Positions 5,081-5,685 of a DNA stretch of 5,685 bases are shown here, piece by piece (positions within the stretch are counted from its first letter, which is position 1; every line of letters starts with the position of its first letter). The notes under the pieces are model-generated. The model saw only the letters and a list, made by a program, of their open reading frames with translations, searched no databases and was not told the origin of the DNA. This stretch comes from Syntrophus sp. (in: bacteria) (lineage in GTDB: Bacteria > Desulfobacterota > Syntrophia > Syntrophales > UBA5619). The translations under genes and the position numbers were made by a program. The stretch lies in the NCBI GenBank assembly GCA_013824905.1, contig PNOO01000163.1, forward strand, positions 1 through 5,685. Reading direction: 5' to 3'.

Positions 5081-5685
5081 ATGAACGAAACGAACCGCAC
5101 CGATATCAAAGTCATCTTCGGCCTGTCGCTGATCCACTTCATCGGTGATTTCTATTTCTCCTTCATCAACCCGCTTCTGCCGGTCTTCGTCGAGAAATAT
5201 GCCCTTTCGCTGACCCAGGTCGGTCTCATCGTCGGCATGATGCGGATACTCGCCTTCATCGTCCAGCCGGCGGTGGGCTATTTCGCCGATCGCTATCGTT
5301 CGCGCGTCTTCATCCTGGGCGGACCGCTCTTGTCCATCGTCTTCATCGCCCTCGTCGGCTGGGCCCATTCTTTCTGGGATCTCCTTTTTTTCATCGCGGT
5401 AGGGTCAATCGGTTCCTCCATGTTCCACCCTTCGGTGACCGGAATGGTGGCCGGATACGCCGGGCGTCACTTCGGCTTCTCGATGTCGATCGTCAACATC
5501 GGGGGAACGCTCGCATTCGGCCTCGGGCCGCTCTTCATCGCCTATATCGTAGGCCGCTGGGGTCTCGAAGTTTCGCCCTGGACGGCGCTTCCGGGACTGG
5601 CCGTGATGGTTATTCTCTTCAAGATCGTTCCCGTTCCGACCGGGGAAGGGCTCAGGAGCGAAGGATTCGTCCATGCCGTCCGCAA
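5081..5685 (+). CDS. Major facilitator superfamily transporter, fosmidomycin-resistance (Fsr)-like, C-terminus beyond the right edge
   Basis: The frame is open from the ATG at 5081 to the right edge, giving 201 residues, about half of a typical MFS protein of roughly 400. Hydrophobic segments at about 10-32, 46-66, 76-94, 100-124, 132-156 and 166-184 fit the first six helices. The loop motif GYFADRYRSR (66-75) is the classic MFS motif A between helices 2 and 3. The SSMFHPSVTGMVAG segment (112-125) and the following GFSMSIVNIGGTLAFGLGP recall the Fsr group (FHPE..RMA, then Q/N.GG..G..LGP). It is an inner-membrane secondary transporter, probably an exporter driven by proton movement; the substrate cannot be read from this. 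No clear Shine-Dalgarno precedes the ATG. It is separated from the PAL-like gene by 151 bp and a hairpin, so it is likely an independent unit. Confidence 0.87.
   Translation, partial: MNETNRTDIKVIFGLSLIHFIGDFYFSFINPLLPVFVEKYALSLTQVGLIVGMMRILAFIVQPAVGYFADRYRSRVFILGGPLLSIVFIALVGWAHSFWDLLFFIAVGSIGSSMFHPSVTGMVAGYAGRHFGFSMSIVNIGGTLAFGLGPLFIAYIVGRWGLEVSPWTALPGLAVMVILFKIVPVPTGEGLRSEGFVHAVR

Noticed and set aside
4853..5674. Minus-strand open frames (4853-5368 and 5405-5674) opposite the MFS gene.
   Set aside because: The plus strand encodes clear transmembrane MFS sequence with motif A; the minus frames give charged, repetitive shadow peptides.

Overview
The window looks like a chromosomal segment from a Gram-negative, probably anaerobic or environmental bacterium. 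A Desulfobacterota-type lineage is my best guess. It rests on a c-type-heme sensor coupled to HD-GYP output, PAS/HD-GYP tandem genes, and a remnant of an acetoacetyl-CoA synthetase. This is inference from gene content; no rRNA or other marker gene is present.

Layout. Positions 1-3319 (minus strand) hold two tandem signalling genes. The upstream one (1205-3319) encodes a membrane sensor with a periplasmic Cache-like domain carrying a CxxCH heme motif, then a GAF domain, then an HD-GYP c-di-GMP phosphodiesterase domain. The downstream one (1-1111) runs off the left edge and encodes PAS-PAS-HD-GYP; it has no in-window stop. The two HD-GYP domains are close paralogues (27 of 32 residues identical around the HD motif), so the pair looks like a duplicated output module with different sensory heads.

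Positions 3320-3951 are a decayed, partly AT-rich strip with no intact gene. It holds the likely promoter region of the minus-strand genes with a 23-bp near-perfect palindrome, a broken C-terminal scrap of an acetoacetyl-CoA synthetase gene (in-frame stop at 3551), and the last part of an IS3-family transposase gene ending in an IS-like terminus at about 3864. The scrap and the transposase tail are fused into one chimeric open frame.

From about 3950 to the right edge the DNA is visibly more GC-rich and is read on the plus strand. A six-bladed NHL beta-propeller protein (3952-4929) resembles peptidyl-alpha-hydroxyglycine alpha-amidating lyase (PAL) and keeps every zinc and catalytic residue I can align from memory except one Met. 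A bulged hairpin terminator follows, then the 5' part of a major facilitator transporter of the fosmidomycin-resistance type (5081 to the edge).

The left half is a coherent sensory unit: redox or ligand sensing outside, GAF/PAS sensing inside, c-di-GMP hydrolysis as output. The right half has no obvious functional link to it; the IS scar lies between the two blocks. I saw no tRNA, rRNA, CRISPR array or riboswitch. The most unusual items are the heme-Cache HD-GYP receptor, the PAL-like lyase with an apparently complete active site and no signal peptide, and the aacS/IS chimeric pseudogene.
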